In this document: piece after piece, positions 37,365 to 48,921 of the stretch
Position numbering within the stretch: position 1 is the stretch's first letter
Layout of the letters: each line of letters starts with the position of its first letter
Source of the DNA: Pseudomonadota bacterium
Lineage (GTDB): Bacteria; Pseudomonadota; Gammaproteobacteria; Burkholderiales; Burkholderiaceae_C
NCBI GenBank assembly: GCA_963205115.1
Contig: CAUJHV010000012.1
Span: 115,492 to 179,491 of the forward strand
Reading direction: 5' to 3'
DNA length: 64,000 bases
The notes under the pieces: generated by a model
Told to the model about the DNA's origin: nothing
The model's input: the letters and a program-made list of their open reading frames with translations, nothing else
Database searches by the model: none
Translations under genes and position numbers: made by a program

Positions 37365-37570
37365 GATGGGCTCCTGGATCGGTGAATGTGCCCATTCGAT
37401 GCGCGCCGCCGCGACGGCGTTCCCGCGCGCAGGCCGGTGCGGTCGACGGGGCTGGCAAGAGGCCGTCCGGCGCGGGTCGACAGGACGTCGAGATGGAATT
37501 GATGCCGCCCGCGGCACGGCGGGATGAAAATGACTCTCCTGGCCCACCACGGACACCGCAGGGGAATCGG

Positions 37571-38338
37571 ATGATCTATGACTGGAAGCAACTGGCCGTC
37601 GACCTCGAAGGCCTGTTGAAGCTGCGCAGCGTCGTCTTCGGGATGAAGCTGTTCGAAAGCGAAGAGGAGATGCTGCGCATCCCCAAGCTGCGACGGCCGA
37701 AGGCGATCCACACACTGGACCAGCTGGTCGCGCAGACCGCACGCCTGGGCTGGACGGTGGGCGTCACGGCCGACAACCTGGTCGGCGCGCAGTGCCGGTC
37801 GGTGGTGGGCCTGGGCCGCGCGAAGGACCCCGAGTGGCAGTCCGGCCAGGCCATGGTGGGCGTGTGGTTTGCGACGGTCGAAGACGCCACGGCGCACCAG
37901 GCCGCGATGCACTGCGTGGAGGACGGCCGTTACGAAGCCTTGGCGATCGCGCCGCTGGCCAGCGGCCGGCTGGACCCGCCGGACATCGCGCTGTTCTATG
38001 CCACACCGGGCGCGATGATGTATTTCATCAACGGCCTGCAGTGGTCGGGCTACCGGCGCTTCGACTGGTCCGTGGTCGGCGAGTCGGCCTGCGCCGATTC
38101 CTGGGGCCGCGCCTTGAAGACCCGCGAGCCCAGCCTGTCGATTCCGTGTTTTGCCGAGCGGCGCTACGGCGGCGTGCTCGACGACGAGATGCTGATGGCC
38201 GCCACGCCCGAACACATGGCCGCGGCCGTGACCGGGATGCGCGCGCTGGCGGGCAACGGGCTGCGCTATCCCTTCCCGGTGTATGGCATCCAGCAGGATG
38301 TGCGCGAGGGCATGGCCGCGAGTTATCCGGCGCGCTGA
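37571..38338 (+). CDS. DUF169 family protein
   Basis: 255 residues from ATG 37571 after AGGGGA. N-terminus MIYDWKQLAVDLEGLLKLRS and internal SVVGLGRAKDP, ALAIAPLASGRLDPPDIALF and the terminal PFPVYGIQQDV match DUF169, a widespread family without a settled function. Soluble, no signal peptide. Divergent from the ferritin-like gene and followed by an efflux operon 123 bp away; no functional link visible. Confidence 0.85.
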   Translation: MIYDWKQLAVDLEGLLKLRSVVFGMKLFESEEEMLRIPKLRRPKAIHTLDQLVAQTARLGWTVGVTADNLVGAQCRSVVGLGRAKDPEWQSGQAMVGVWFATVEDATAHQAAMHCVEDGRYEALAIAPLASGRLDPPDIALFYATPGAMMYFINGLQWSGYRRFDWSVVGESACADSWGRALKTREPSLSIPCFAERRYGGVLDDEMLMAATPEHMAAAVTGMRALAGNGLRYPFPVYGIQQDVREGMAASYPAR

Positions 38339-38461
38339 CGGCCCCGCGGCGCCGTCGCGCCGCTGTGTTGCAGCCGTCATGTGCCAGGCACTGGTGCGAC
38401 GCCACCGCGTCACCGGCGCCGGCCATTCTTGCGGGCATGCGACCCCCCGCAGGGATGGCCC

Positions 38462-39778
38462 ATGAATAACGCGAACGAAACAGCTCCCGCCCTCGATTCC
38501 GCCTCGGGTGCTGCCGCCAACTCCCCCGCATCGGCACCGACCCCCGGCCTGTCATCCGCGCGGCGCCGCGCCCTGGCGATGGTATTTGCGCTGGCCGCCG
38601 TGCTGGCGCTGGCGGCCGCCGCCTGGTGGTGGCTGCAGGGCCGCTGGCACGCCAGCACCAACGATGCCTACGTGAATGCCGATGTCACGCAGGTCGCGGC
38701 CCAGGTGGGTGGCTCGGTGGAGGTCGTCAACGGCGCGGCCGGGCAGAGGGTCCATGCCGGCGAGCTGCTGGTGCAACTCGACGATGCCGACGCGCGACTG
38801 GCGGTGCACAAGGCCGAGGCCGAACTGGCCAAGGCCGTGCGCGCGGCGCGGGGCCTCACACGCACGGCCGATGCAGCCGGCACGACCGTGGCCCAGCGCC
38901 GCGCCGAGCAGGCCGCGGCGGATGCGGCTTTGCAGTCCGCCGCCGCCACGCAGGCCAAGGCGCAATCGGATCTGCTGCGCGAGCAGGACCTCGCGCACCG
39001 CGGTTTCATCTCGGCACAGGCCCTGGTGGCCTACCGCACCGCGCTGGCCGCGGCGCAGGCCCAGCACCGGGCCGCGGATGAATCGCTGCGTGCGGCCGGC
39101 GCCGTGCTCAGCGAATCGTCGGCGCGGGCGCAGGCCGCGGCCGCGCCCGTGGCCGGTGTGCCGCTGGCCCGGCAGCCCGATGTGGAGATGGCCGCCGCCA
39201 CCCTTCGACAAGCGGTGCTGGACCTGGACCGCACGCGCATCCTCGCGCCGCGCGACGGTGTGACCGGCCCGCGTGTCGTGCAGCCGGGTGAGCACGTGTC
39301 CGCCGGTGAGGCGGTGGCCACCGTGGTGCCCGTGGCGCATGCCTGGGTCGACGCCAATTTCAAGGAGTCCGATCTGGCGCAGCTGCGTGTCGGCCAGCCC
39401 GCCAGGCTGGTGGCCGACGCCTACGGCGGCAGCGTCACCTACCGCGGGCACGTGGCCGGCATCACACCGGCCACCGGCTCGGCACTGTCGCTGCTGCCGG
39501 CGCAGAACGCGACGGGCAACTGGATCAAGGTGGTGCAGCGCGTGCCGGTGCGCATCGCGCTGGACCCGGCCGAGCTGGCGAAGCATCCGCTGCAGGTGGG
39601 GCTGTCGATGACGGTGGACGTGGATCTGCATCCGAATGACGCCCAGCCGCCGGCGACGACGGCCCGCGCGGGCCCGGCGTTGGCCACGCCAACCACCGGC
39701 CCGGCAGCCGCAGCCGATGCCGCCTTGCGTGACGCCGATGCCCGCGTGGCCGCCGTCATCGCGGCGAATGCCCGGTGA
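38462..39778 (+). CDS. emrA: HlyD/EmrA-type membrane fusion protein
   Basis: 438 residues. Cytosolic N-terminal tail, one transmembrane helix (about residues 36-60: LAMVFALAAVLALAAAAWWW), then the periplasmic adaptor: lipoyl half-motifs NADVTQVAAQVGGSVEVV and ILAPRDGVTG, a long Ala/Gln-rich coiled coil (about residues 115-235) and the VDANFKESDLAQLRVGQPA beta-barrel signature of EmrA. Works with EmrB to move hydrophobic drugs across both membranes. The stop TGA overlaps the ATG of emrB by one base. A 50-residue low-complexity Ala/Thr tail is unusual. Confidence 0.92.
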   Translation: MNNANETAPALDSASGAAANSPASAPTPGLSSARRRALAMVFALAAVLALAAAAWWWLQGRWHASTNDAYVNADVTQVAAQVGGSVEVVNGAAGQRVHAGELLVQLDDADARLAVHKAEAELAKAVRAARGLTRTADAAGTTVAQRRAEQAAADAALQSAAATQAKAQSDLLREQDLAHRGFISAQALVAYRTALAAAQAQHRAADESLRAAGAVLSESSARAQAAAAPVAGVPLARQPDVEMAAATLRQAVLDLDRTRILAPRDGVTGPRVVQPGEHVSAGEAVATVVPVAHAWVDANFKESDLAQLRVGQPARLVADAYGGSVTYRGHVAGITPATGSALSLLPAQNATGNWIKVVQRVPVRIALDPAELAKHPLQVGLSMTVDVDLHPNDAQPPATTARAGPALATPTTGPAAAADAALRDADARVAAVIAANAR

Positions 39779-41361
39779 TGAACGCCCGCGCCGCGGCGCT
39801 GCTGGGCGGACGCCACCTCGCCGCGCCGAGCGTGCCCTTCGAGCCGCTGACGGGCGCGCACCGGCTGGCGGCCACCGTGACGCTGGCGCTGGCGGCGTTC
39901 ATGAACGTGCTGGACCTGACGATCGCCAACGTCTCGGTGCCGGCCATTGCCGGCGCCATGGGCGTGACGCCGGACCAGGGCACCTGGATCGTTACCTCCT
40001 ACGCGGTGTCCGAAGCCATCATGCTGCCCCTGACCGGCTGGCTGGCTACACGCCTGGGTCAGCGGCGCATGTTCCAGCTGGCCACCGCGCTGTTCACGCT
40101 GGCCTCGCTGGCCTGCGCGGCGAGCCCGCGATTCCCCGTGCTGCTGGCGGCGCGGACGGTGCAGGGTCTTGTCGGCGCGGCCATGATCCCGCTCGCGCAG
40201 GCCATGCTGCTGGCCATCTACCCGCCTGCCAAGCGCGGCCTGGCCTTGGGCATATTCGTGATGACCACGGTGGCCGCGCCCATCATCGGCCCGCTGGCCG
40301 GCGGCTGGTTGACCGACCACCTGTCCTGGCACTGGATCTTCCTGGTCAACCTGCCGGTCGGCGTGTTGTGCGTGACCTCTGCGCAGGCGCTGCTGGGCCG
40401 CTACGAAACGCCCACGCGCCGCCTGCCCGTGGACCTGGTGGGCATGGCGCTGCTGGCGCTGGGCGTGGGCTCGCTGCAGATCATGCTGGACAAGTGGCTG
40501 TCGCTGGACGGCTTCGGCTCGCCGGTGATCGTGACACTGGCCTGCACCGCGGCGCTGGCCCTGTCGCTGTTCGTGGCCTGGACGCTGACCTCGGACCATC
40601 CGGTGGTGGACCTGCGCCTGTTCACGCGGCGCAACTTTGTGGTGGGCACGGTGTGCCTGGCGTTTGCGTCGGTGGCCTTCTTCGGGACCAACGTCGTGGT
40701 GCCGCTGTGGCTGCAGACGCAGATGGGCTACACGGCGGAATGGGCCGGCCGCACGCTGGCCTTCAGCGGGCTGGCGGCCATCGTGCTGGGGCCGCTGGTC
40801 GGCGCCCATATCCACCGCGCCGATTCGCGCGCGGTGGCCACCTTCGGCCTGATCGTCTTCGCCGGCTTTGCCATCGGCTCGTCGATGTTCCCGCCGAACG
40901 TCGATTTCTGGACGCTGGCGCTCACGCGGCTGGCCCTGGGCCTGGCGCTGTCGTGCCTGTTCATTCCGCTCAACACGATCTACCTGGCCGGGCTCGATCC
41001 GCTGCAGGCCGCGGGCGCGGTGGGCATGGCCAATTGCATGCGCAACATCGGCTCGAGTTTTGGCACCTCGCTGCTGACCTCGATGTGGGCCCATGGCAGC
41101 GCGGCCTACGGCGCCGAGCTGGCGGGCCGGCTGGGCCGCGGAAGGGCGCCAGTGACGGACTATCTGCAGCGCCTGCATGCACTCGGCCTGCACGGGCCGG
41201 CCGCCGCCGCCTGGCTGCGCGAGCGGGTGATCGCGCCGCAGGCCTCGTTGCTGTCCACCAATGCGGTGCTGCAGGCCAGCGCCGCCATCGTGCTGTGCCT
41301 GCTGCTGCTGATCTGGCTGGCCCGGCCGCCGTTCCGCGCGGCGACTGTCGGCAAGGACTGA
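39778..41361 (+). CDS. emrB: EmrB/DHA2-family 14-TM drug:H+ exporter
   Basis: 527 residues from ATG 39778 (GTG 39775 is an alternative). MFS of the 14-helix DHA2 family: motif around MNVLDLTIANVSVPAIAG in TM1, GTWIVTSYAVSEAIMLPLTG, RLGQRRMF (motif A), and the motif C region FVMTTVAAPIIGPLAGGWL. Partner of the adaptor encoded just upstream, with coupled translation. Substrates cannot be told from the sequence. Confidence 0.93.
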   Translation: MNARAAALLGGRHLAAPSVPFEPLTGAHRLAATVTLALAAFMNVLDLTIANVSVPAIAGAMGVTPDQGTWIVTSYAVSEAIMLPLTGWLATRLGQRRMFQLATALFTLASLACAASPRFPVLLAARTVQGLVGAAMIPLAQAMLLAIYPPAKRGLALGIFVMTTVAAPIIGPLAGGWLTDHLSWHWIFLVNLPVGVLCVTSAQALLGRYETPTRRLPVDLVGMALLALGVGSLQIMLDKWLSLDGFGSPVIVTLACTAALALSLFVAWTLTSDHPVVDLRLFTRRNFVVGTVCLAFASVAFFGTNVVVPLWLQTQMGYTAEWAGRTLAFSGLAAIVLGPLVGAHIHRADSRAVATFGLIVFAGFAIGSSMFPPNVDFWTLALTRLALGLALSCLFIPLNTIYLAGLDPLQAAGAVGMANCMRNIGSSFGTSLLTSMWAHGSAAYGAELAGRLGRGRAPVTDYLQRLHALGLHGPAAAAWLRERVIAPQASLLSTNAVLQASAAIVLCLLLLIWLARPPFRAATVGKD

Positions 41362-41460
41362 GGGTTCGCAGGTCGGGTTCGATGCATAACGCGGAAGCCG
41401 ATGCGCGGTAGGGGCGGCGCGTCATCGGTGCCACGCCCGCCGCGACTCAGTCGGACCGCG

Positions 41461-42966
41461 TCACTGCACATCTTCCAGCACCTGTGCCTCCTGGGTGCGC
41501 AACTGCACGAAGATCAGCGACGCCAGCATCGACATGCCGCCCACGGCCAGGAAGGTGGCATGGAAGGCGTGCAGCAGCACGGCCACCAGCGCCGGCGCCA
41601 GCGCGTGCCCGTCTGCGGATGGCGCGGCCGACACCGGCCCGCTGAACGCCAGCACGATGCCCGCGCCGGCCGCCACGCCCAGGCTCATCGACAGCTGCAC
41701 CACCACCGACATCAGGCTGTTGCCGCTGCTGGCGTGGCGTTCGTCCAGCGCGCCCAGCGTCAGGGTGTTCATGGCCGTGAACTGCGTCGAATTGACCAGC
41801 CCGAAGATGCCCAGCTGCAGCAGCAGCCAGCCCGGTGCGTGCTGCGGCCCCGACAGCGCGAACGAGCCGATGCTGCAGCCCAGCAGCAGCGTGTTGCCGG
41901 TCAGCAGGCGGCGGTAGCCCAGAGTCTTGATCAGCCAGGGCGCAAACGGTTTGGCCGAGATCGCCCCCAGCGCGCTGGGAATCATGCTCATGCCGGCCGC
42001 GCCGGGTGAGTAGCCCAGCGCCACCTGCAGGTACAGGGGCACGAGGAAGGGCATCGCGCCGCTGCCCAGGCGCGAGAACAGGTTGCCGGCCAGGCCGATG
42101 GCGTAGGTGGGTATGCGCAGCAGCGCGGTGCTGAACAGCGGGCGCCGCGCCCGCGCGGCATGCAGCCAATAGGCCAGCATGGACGCCAGTCCCGCCACCA
42201 CCATCACGATCGACGCGGCCGTGGTGATGGCGCGTTCGCCCAGCCCCTGCAGCGCCAGGCTCAGCAGCACCACGCCCAGCGAGAACAGTGCAAAGCCCCG
42301 GGCATCGAAAGGCCCCGACGGGCGCCGCGCGTTGATCATGTAGCGCCGCGTCATCACGATGCCGATCAGGCCCACCGGCAGGTTGATGAGAAACACCCAG
42401 TGCCAGGTGGCCCACTGGACCAGCCAGCCGCCCAGCGTGGGGCCGATCAAAGGGCCCAGCAGGCCTGGAATGCTCACGAAGCTCAGGACCCGGATCATCT
42501 CGTCGTGCGAGAAGACACGCAGGATGGCCAGTCGGCCCACGGGCAGCAGCAGCGCGCCGCCCACGCCTTGCAGCACGCGGGCAGCCACCAGAAACGACAG
42601 CGAGGGCGACAGCGCGCACAGCAGCGAGCCCAGCGTGAACAGCCCGATGGCGCTGACAAAGACGCGCCGCGTGCCCCAGCGATCGGCCAGCCAGCCCGAC
42701 GCCGGGATCAGCAAGGCCACCGTGACCATGTAGGCCAGCACCACCGACTGCATCCGCAGCGGGCTCTCGTGCAGATCGCGCGCCATCGCGGGCAGGGCGG
42801 TGTTGAGGATCGTACCGTCCAGCGTCTGCATGAAGAAGCCCACGGCCACCAGCCAGGGCAGGATGCGCTGGCTGCGGTCATCGGTGGCCGACGGCCCGGC
42901 GCCCGCCTCGCACGCGACCGCCGCAGCAGGCGCTGGGCGGGCAGGATCGGGGTCGTGTGCGGGCAT
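41461..42966 (-). CDS. DHA2-family MFS multidrug exporter (MdtD-like)
   Basis: 501 residues. N-terminal cytosolic tail of about 35 residues, then 14 predicted helices with FFMQTLDGTILNTALPAMAR in TM1, LADRWGTRRVF (motif A) and LGPLIGPTLGGWLVQWATWH (motif C). The resemblance is to MdtD, the orphan exporter of the mdtABCD locus, but no RND genes are nearby. Ends convergently, 99 bp from emrB. Acts as a proton-coupled inner-membrane exporter. Confidence 0.9.
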   Translation of the reverse strand: MPAHDPDPARPAPAAAVACEAGAGPSATDDRSQRILPWLVAVGFFMQTLDGTILNTALPAMARDLHESPLRMQSVVLAYMVTVALLIPASGWLADRWGTRRVFVSAIGLFTLGSLLCALSPSLSFLVAARVLQGVGGALLLPVGRLAILRVFSHDEMIRVLSFVSIPGLLGPLIGPTLGGWLVQWATWHWVFLINLPVGLIGIVMTRRYMINARRPSGPFDARGFALFSLGVVLLSLALQGLGERAITTAASIVMVVAGLASMLAYWLHAARARRPLFSTALLRIPTYAIGLAGNLFSRLGSGAMPFLVPLYLQVALGYSPGAAGMSMIPSALGAISAKPFAPWLIKTLGYRRLLTGNTLLLGCSIGSFALSGPQHAPGWLLLQLGIFGLVNSTQFTAMNTLTLGALDERHASSGNSLMSVVVQLSMSLGVAAGAGIVLAFSGPVSAAPSADGHALAPALVAVLLHAFHATFLAVGGMSMLASLIFVQLRTQEAQVLEDVQ

Positions 42967-43067
42967 GGGACAGGCGCGCGGCAGCGGTCATTGTCCGCCC
43001 GCGTCGGCGCCGGCGTGGTCCACGCCTGCCGAGCGACCGGGTGGCGCCCGTGGTCAGCGTGCCGCGT

Positions 43068-45356
<2,289 letters not shown>

Positions 45357-45418
45357 TCACGGTCGCCGTGTCACGCGCGCTTCGGGCGCCGCGTGTGGGG
45401 CTGGTGTCGGTCTGTCGA

Positions 45419-45556
45419 CTACTTCTTCTTCGCGGCCGCGGTGGCCTTCCCGACCGGGGTCTCGACGTAGTCGCCAATCACCGTCTTGACCGGGCAGGCC
45501 TTGACGATGGGGCACTTGCGGCAGGTGATGGCGAGCGCAATGGGGCAGAGCGTCAT
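45419..45556 (-). CDS. 45-residue Cys-rich protein upstream of katG
   Basis: Starts at ATG 45556 (MTLCPIALAITCRKCPIVKA) after AGGA. Four Cys: C4, C12, C15 and C21 (spacing 7-2-5), then PVKTVIGDY and a lysine-rich end (AAAKKK). The pattern suggests a metal or Fe-S site. Unknown function; the only lead is its position immediately before katG on the same strand, which suggests a peroxide-linked role. A longer in-frame start at 45637 gives an arginine-rich extension without support. Confidence 0.65.
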   Translation of the reverse strand: MTLCPIALAITCRKCPIVKACPVKTVIGDYVETPVGKATAAAKKK

Positions 45557-45894
45557 GGCGGGTGGGTCCTGGGTGAGGTGTGGGTGTCCGCGCCGAAGCC
45601 CTTTGCGGGCCGCGAGGCGGGTGTGTGGTGATGGCACATCCCGGCACGCGTGAGGTCGCCTGCGCGCAGGTCAGACACGTGCTGCATGCGCGCAGTGCGC
45701 CTATTCGCGTCGGGGCCACTGGCCAGTAGGCAATGTAGGCACGATGGGGCGAAGCGTCTGTGCACCAGCGAACATGGCGGTGCGCCGCGGATCAACCGAG
45801 TCTTCACCAGCCGCTGGCGCGGCTTGCTCACCCAGACGCTGCCGCCGCGCACGGGGTGGCGATACTTCGCGCTCCAGTTCATCACACCCCCTCG
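45557..45894. other. Divergent intergenic region between Cys-rich gene and esterase
   Basis: About 340 bp without a convincing gene. It must hold the promoters for the small gene/katG on the left and the esterase on the right. An open frame from 45760 in phase with the esterase reads as low-complexity sequence. I see no clear palindrome. Confidence 0.5.
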
Positions 45895-46899
45895 ATGCCC
45901 GATCCGGCCCGAAGAACGCTGCTGGTGGCGCTGAGCGTTGGTGTCACGGCGTGTGCCGTGCCCGGCCCGCAGCGTTCGGTCGTGCCCCGCGCGGGTGGCC
46001 GCTTCGTGGACCACGACAGCTTCTCTTCGGCATTCGTGCGGCCGCGCCGCGTGCGGGTCTGGCTGCCGCCAGGCTACGACAGCTCGCAGGAGCGCTTCGC
46101 GGTGCTCTACATGCAGGACGGCCAGAACCTCTTCGATCCGCCGAGCCCGATGGCCAAGGGCGCTTGGGAGGTGGACCGGCAGCTGATCGCGCTGCGGCGC
46201 GCCAATGCCGTCAGGCCCACCATCGTCGTGGCCGTGTGGAATACCGAAGGCCAGCGCGCGCGCGAATACGGGCCGCAGGCGCCCATCGACAGCCTGCCTG
46301 CGGCATTGCGCCGCATCGTGCCGCGTGACGACGGCAGCGGCGACTCCACGCCGCTGGCCGACGCCTATGTCCGCTTCCTGGCCACCGAGCTCAAGCCCTT
46401 CATCGACGCCCGCTACCGCACACGCGCGGGCGCCAGCGACACGGTCGTGATGGGTTCCAGCATGGGCGGGCTGATCTCGCTGTATGCGCTGTCGTCCTAC
46501 CCCGAGGTTTTTGGCGCGGCCGGATGCCTGTCCACGCACTGGGTCATCACCACCAACTACGCCGCGTTCGCTGCCTCGTTTGCGCCCGGTGCGGATGGCG
46601 ATCCGCGTGTCGAACAGATGGCCGCGGCCTACCGCGACTGGTTGCGTGATCACATGCCGGCGGCAGGCCGGCATCGGCTGTACTTCGATCACGGCACGGC
46701 GGGACTGGACGGCCACTATGGCCCGCACCAGCAGAAGGTCGACGCCCTGCTGGCGGCCAAGGGCTACCGGCCCGGCATCGACTGGACGACACGTGTCTTT
46801 GCCGGCGCACCGCACGACGAAAGCGCCTGGCGCGAGCGCCTGGCGACGCCCTTGCGCTTCTTGCTGGGCCCGGCGCACGCGGCACCCAACAGGTCCTGA
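45895..46899 (+). CDS. Lipoprotein esterase, alpha/beta-hydrolase (putative esterase/EsD type)
   Basis: 334 residues from ATG 45895. Lipobox GVTAC with C20, so probably membrane-anchored in the periplasm. Fold markers: RRVRVWLPPGYDSSQERFAV, VLYMQDGQNLFDPPS, and the nucleophile elbow GSSMG (Ser189). An Asp/His pair late in the protein (FDHGTAGLDGHYG; FAGAPHDESAW) can complete the triad. Resembles the esterase family including enterochelin esterase-like and feruloyl esterases. Substrate unknown. Earlier in-frame starts would hide the lipobox. Confidence 0.85.
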   Translation: MPDPARRTLLVALSVGVTACAVPGPQRSVVPRAGGRFVDHDSFSSAFVRPRRVRVWLPPGYDSSQERFAVLYMQDGQNLFDPPSPMAKGAWEVDRQLIALRRANAVRPTIVVAVWNTEGQRAREYGPQAPIDSLPAALRRIVPRDDGSGDSTPLADAYVRFLATELKPFIDARYRTRAGASDTVVMGSSMGGLISLYALSSYPEVFGAAGCLSTHWVITTNYAAFAASFAPGADGDPRVEQMAAAYRDWLRDHMPAAGRHRLYFDHGTAGLDGHYGPHQQKVDALLAAKGYRPGIDWTTRVFAGAPHDESAWRERLATPLRFLLGPAHAAPNRS

Positions 46900-46953
46900 C
46901 CCGGCAGGTCGTGTCGGCCGGGGCCGGCGCGCGGGCAGGGTGCCCGCCCGACG

Positions 46954-47300
46954 TCAGCCGAAGCTCAGCCGCAACACCGTGGCGTCGTCCAGCGCGACGT
47001 CGGTCACCGGCGCGGGTTCGTGCCAGCCGGCCGCGCCGCGGGCCGCGGCGAGCCCGCGGTCGTCGATCCAGCGCCCCGTCGGAGCGCTTGATGGGCTTGG
47101 CCGTCCAGGCCGGCCATCAGCGCGCGTAGCGCCGCTTCCGCGCCGGCTGCGCCGGTGCCGATGCGGTGCGCCACAACGTGAGGGGCCGCCACCACGGTGT
47201 CGTAGCCGGTCTGCGGCTCGACGGGCAGGGCGTGGGCCTGCGTGGCAACGAGGGGTCCGGGGCATGGGCGGCGGCTTGGGGGCGGAAGGCGGTGGGCATG
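46954..47300 (-). pseudogene. Frameshifted remnant of an unrecognised small gene
   Basis: On the minus strand, protein-like sequence jumps frames: PVEPQTGYDTVVAAPHVVAH through ALRALMAGLDGQ in one frame, a short KPIKRSDG in another, then GRWIDDRGLAAARGAAGWHE to VTDVALDDATVLRLSFG in the third. A single continuous reading would need two small indels near 47070-47100. I do not recognise the family. It could be a decayed gene, or sequencing errors in GC-rich DNA. Confidence 0.35.
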
Positions 47301-47475
47301 GACGGTCTCCGTGGGGCGGGTGAGCCGTGTGCTGCGGCATGAATGGAAGTCTCGTCGGGCGGCGCTGGCGCGTCCCAAGCGTTCGCTCAGCGAACGGTCA
47401 CGGTCGAGTTCGGCGGGGCCGGCTGGACCCCTTCAACGCCCGGCCGCGGCCGACGATCGACAATGAAGGCCTCCC

Positions 47476-48693
47476 ATGGAAACCCCGTACCTCCACGAAG
47501 ACATTCCCGGCGGCGTGCCGCTGAAGATGTGGACCCGCGGCGTGCCGGTCGAGGACGAGGCCCGGCGCCAACTCGCCAACGCCGCGCGCCTGCCCATCGT
47601 CTTCAAGCACATCGCGGCCATGCCGGACGTGCACGTCGGCATCGGCGCCACCGTGGGCTCGGTGATCCCGACCCTCAAGGCCGTCATCCCGGCCGCGGTG
47701 GGCGTGGACATCGGCTGCGGCATGATCGCCTGCAAGACCACGCTGACGGCCGAGGATCTGCCCGACAACCTGGGCCCGTTGCGCGCGGCCATCGAACGCG
47801 CGGTGCCGCACGGCCGACAGCCCGGCAGCCGCGATCCCGGCGCGTGGCAGAAGCCACCCGGCGCGGTGAATACGGCCTGGTCGCAGCTGGAACCCGCATT
47901 CACCTCACTCTGCCGCGACTACCCCAAGCTGGAGAAGACCAACCACCTGCAGCACCTGGGCACGCTGGGCACGGGCAACCACTTCATCGAGGTCTGCCTG
48001 GACGAGACCGGCTTCGTGTGGTTCATGCTGCATTCGGGCTCGCGCGGCGTGGGCAACTTCATCGGCACGATGTTCATCGAGCTGGCCAAGCAGGACGCGA
48101 TGCGCCACCAGGCGAACCTGCCGGACCGCGACCTGGCCTACTTCGAGGAAGGCAGCCGCTACTTCGGCGACTACGTGCGCGCCGTGGGCTGGGCACAGCG
48201 CTTCGCCGCCATCAACCGCGAGGTGATGATGACGCGTGTGATCGAAGCGGCCCAGACCGTGATCCGCAAGAAGTTCCAGAGTCACGTGGAGGCGGTGAAC
48301 TGCCACCATAACTACGTGAATCAGGAGCGTCACTTCGGCCAGGATGTCTACGTCACCCGCAAGGGCGCGGTCAGCGCAAAGGCCGGGCAGCTGGGCATCA
48401 TTCCCGGCAGCATGGGTGCGCGCAGCTACATCGTGCGTGGCAAGGGCAACCCGGAGTCGTTCGACTCCTGCTCGCATGGCGCCGGGCGCGTGATGAGCCG
48501 CGGCGAAGCCAAGCGTCGCTTCACGCTGGCCGACCACCGCGCCGCCACTGAAGGCGTCGAGTGCCGCAAGGACAAGGACGTCATCGACGAGACACCCGCG
48601 GCCTACAAGGATATCGATGCGGTGATGGCCGCGCAGAGCGATCTGGTGGACGTGGTGCACACCTTGAAGCAGGTGGTGTGTGTGAAGGGGTGA
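47476..48693 (+). CDS. rtcB: RNA-splicing ligase RtcB family protein
   Basis: 405 residues. All key motifs: VDIGCGM (D78, C81), GTGNHFIEV (H169), HSGSRG (H186), CHHNY (H277/H278) and FDSCSHGAGR, in which H334 is the guanylylated His. RtcB joins RNA 2',3'-cyclic phosphate or 3'-phosphate ends to 5'-OH ends using GTP and manganese, in RNA repair. No RtcA, RtcR or archease gene is adjacent, so it stands alone here. ATG follows GGCCTCCC with only a weak Shine-Dalgarno. Confidence 0.94.
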   Translation: METPYLHEDIPGGVPLKMWTRGVPVEDEARRQLANAARLPIVFKHIAAMPDVHVGIGATVGSVIPTLKAVIPAAVGVDIGCGMIACKTTLTAEDLPDNLGPLRAAIERAVPHGRQPGSRDPGAWQKPPGAVNTAWSQLEPAFTSLCRDYPKLEKTNHLQHLGTLGTGNHFIEVCLDETGFVWFMLHSGSRGVGNFIGTMFIELAKQDAMRHQANLPDRDLAYFEEGSRYFGDYVRAVGWAQRFAAINREVMMTRVIEAAQTVIRKKFQSHVEAVNCHHNYVNQERHFGQDVYVTRKGAVSAKAGQLGIIPGSMGARSYIVRGKGNPESFDSCSHGAGRVMSRGEAKRRFTLADHRAATEGVECRKDKDVIDETPAAYKDIDAVMAAQSDLVDVVHTLKQVVCVKG

Positions 48694-48694
48694 G

Positions 48695-48711
48695 GCCCGG
48701 CAATACTGGGC
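48695..48711 (+). terminator. Weak hairpin after rtcB
   Basis: GCCCGG and CTGGGC flank a CAATA loop directly after the stop codon (six pairs, one G-U). There is no strong T-run, so it is a weak candidate. Confidence 0.3.
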
Positions 48712-48921
48712 TTCAGGGCACGTCGCGCCAGTAGGGGCTTGTCGGCGCCTGCACGCGTCGCCGATTCAGGCCACTTTTCGGCTCGACACACGAGTTAGAG
48801 AGTGCCCCTGACGGGTGCGATCGCGCCAGGGCCTGGGCGGACCAGCAGCCAATCGCCCTGTGCGCAGTGGTGCATTTCGAGGTGTAGGCGCAGAATGCGT
48901 GGCCGGAAGCAAGGACCTTGC

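Noticed and set aside
39439..41193. 584-codon minus-strand frame across the emrA/emrB region
   Set aside because: Antisense to two well-supported efflux genes; His/Gln/Arg-rich without any domain.
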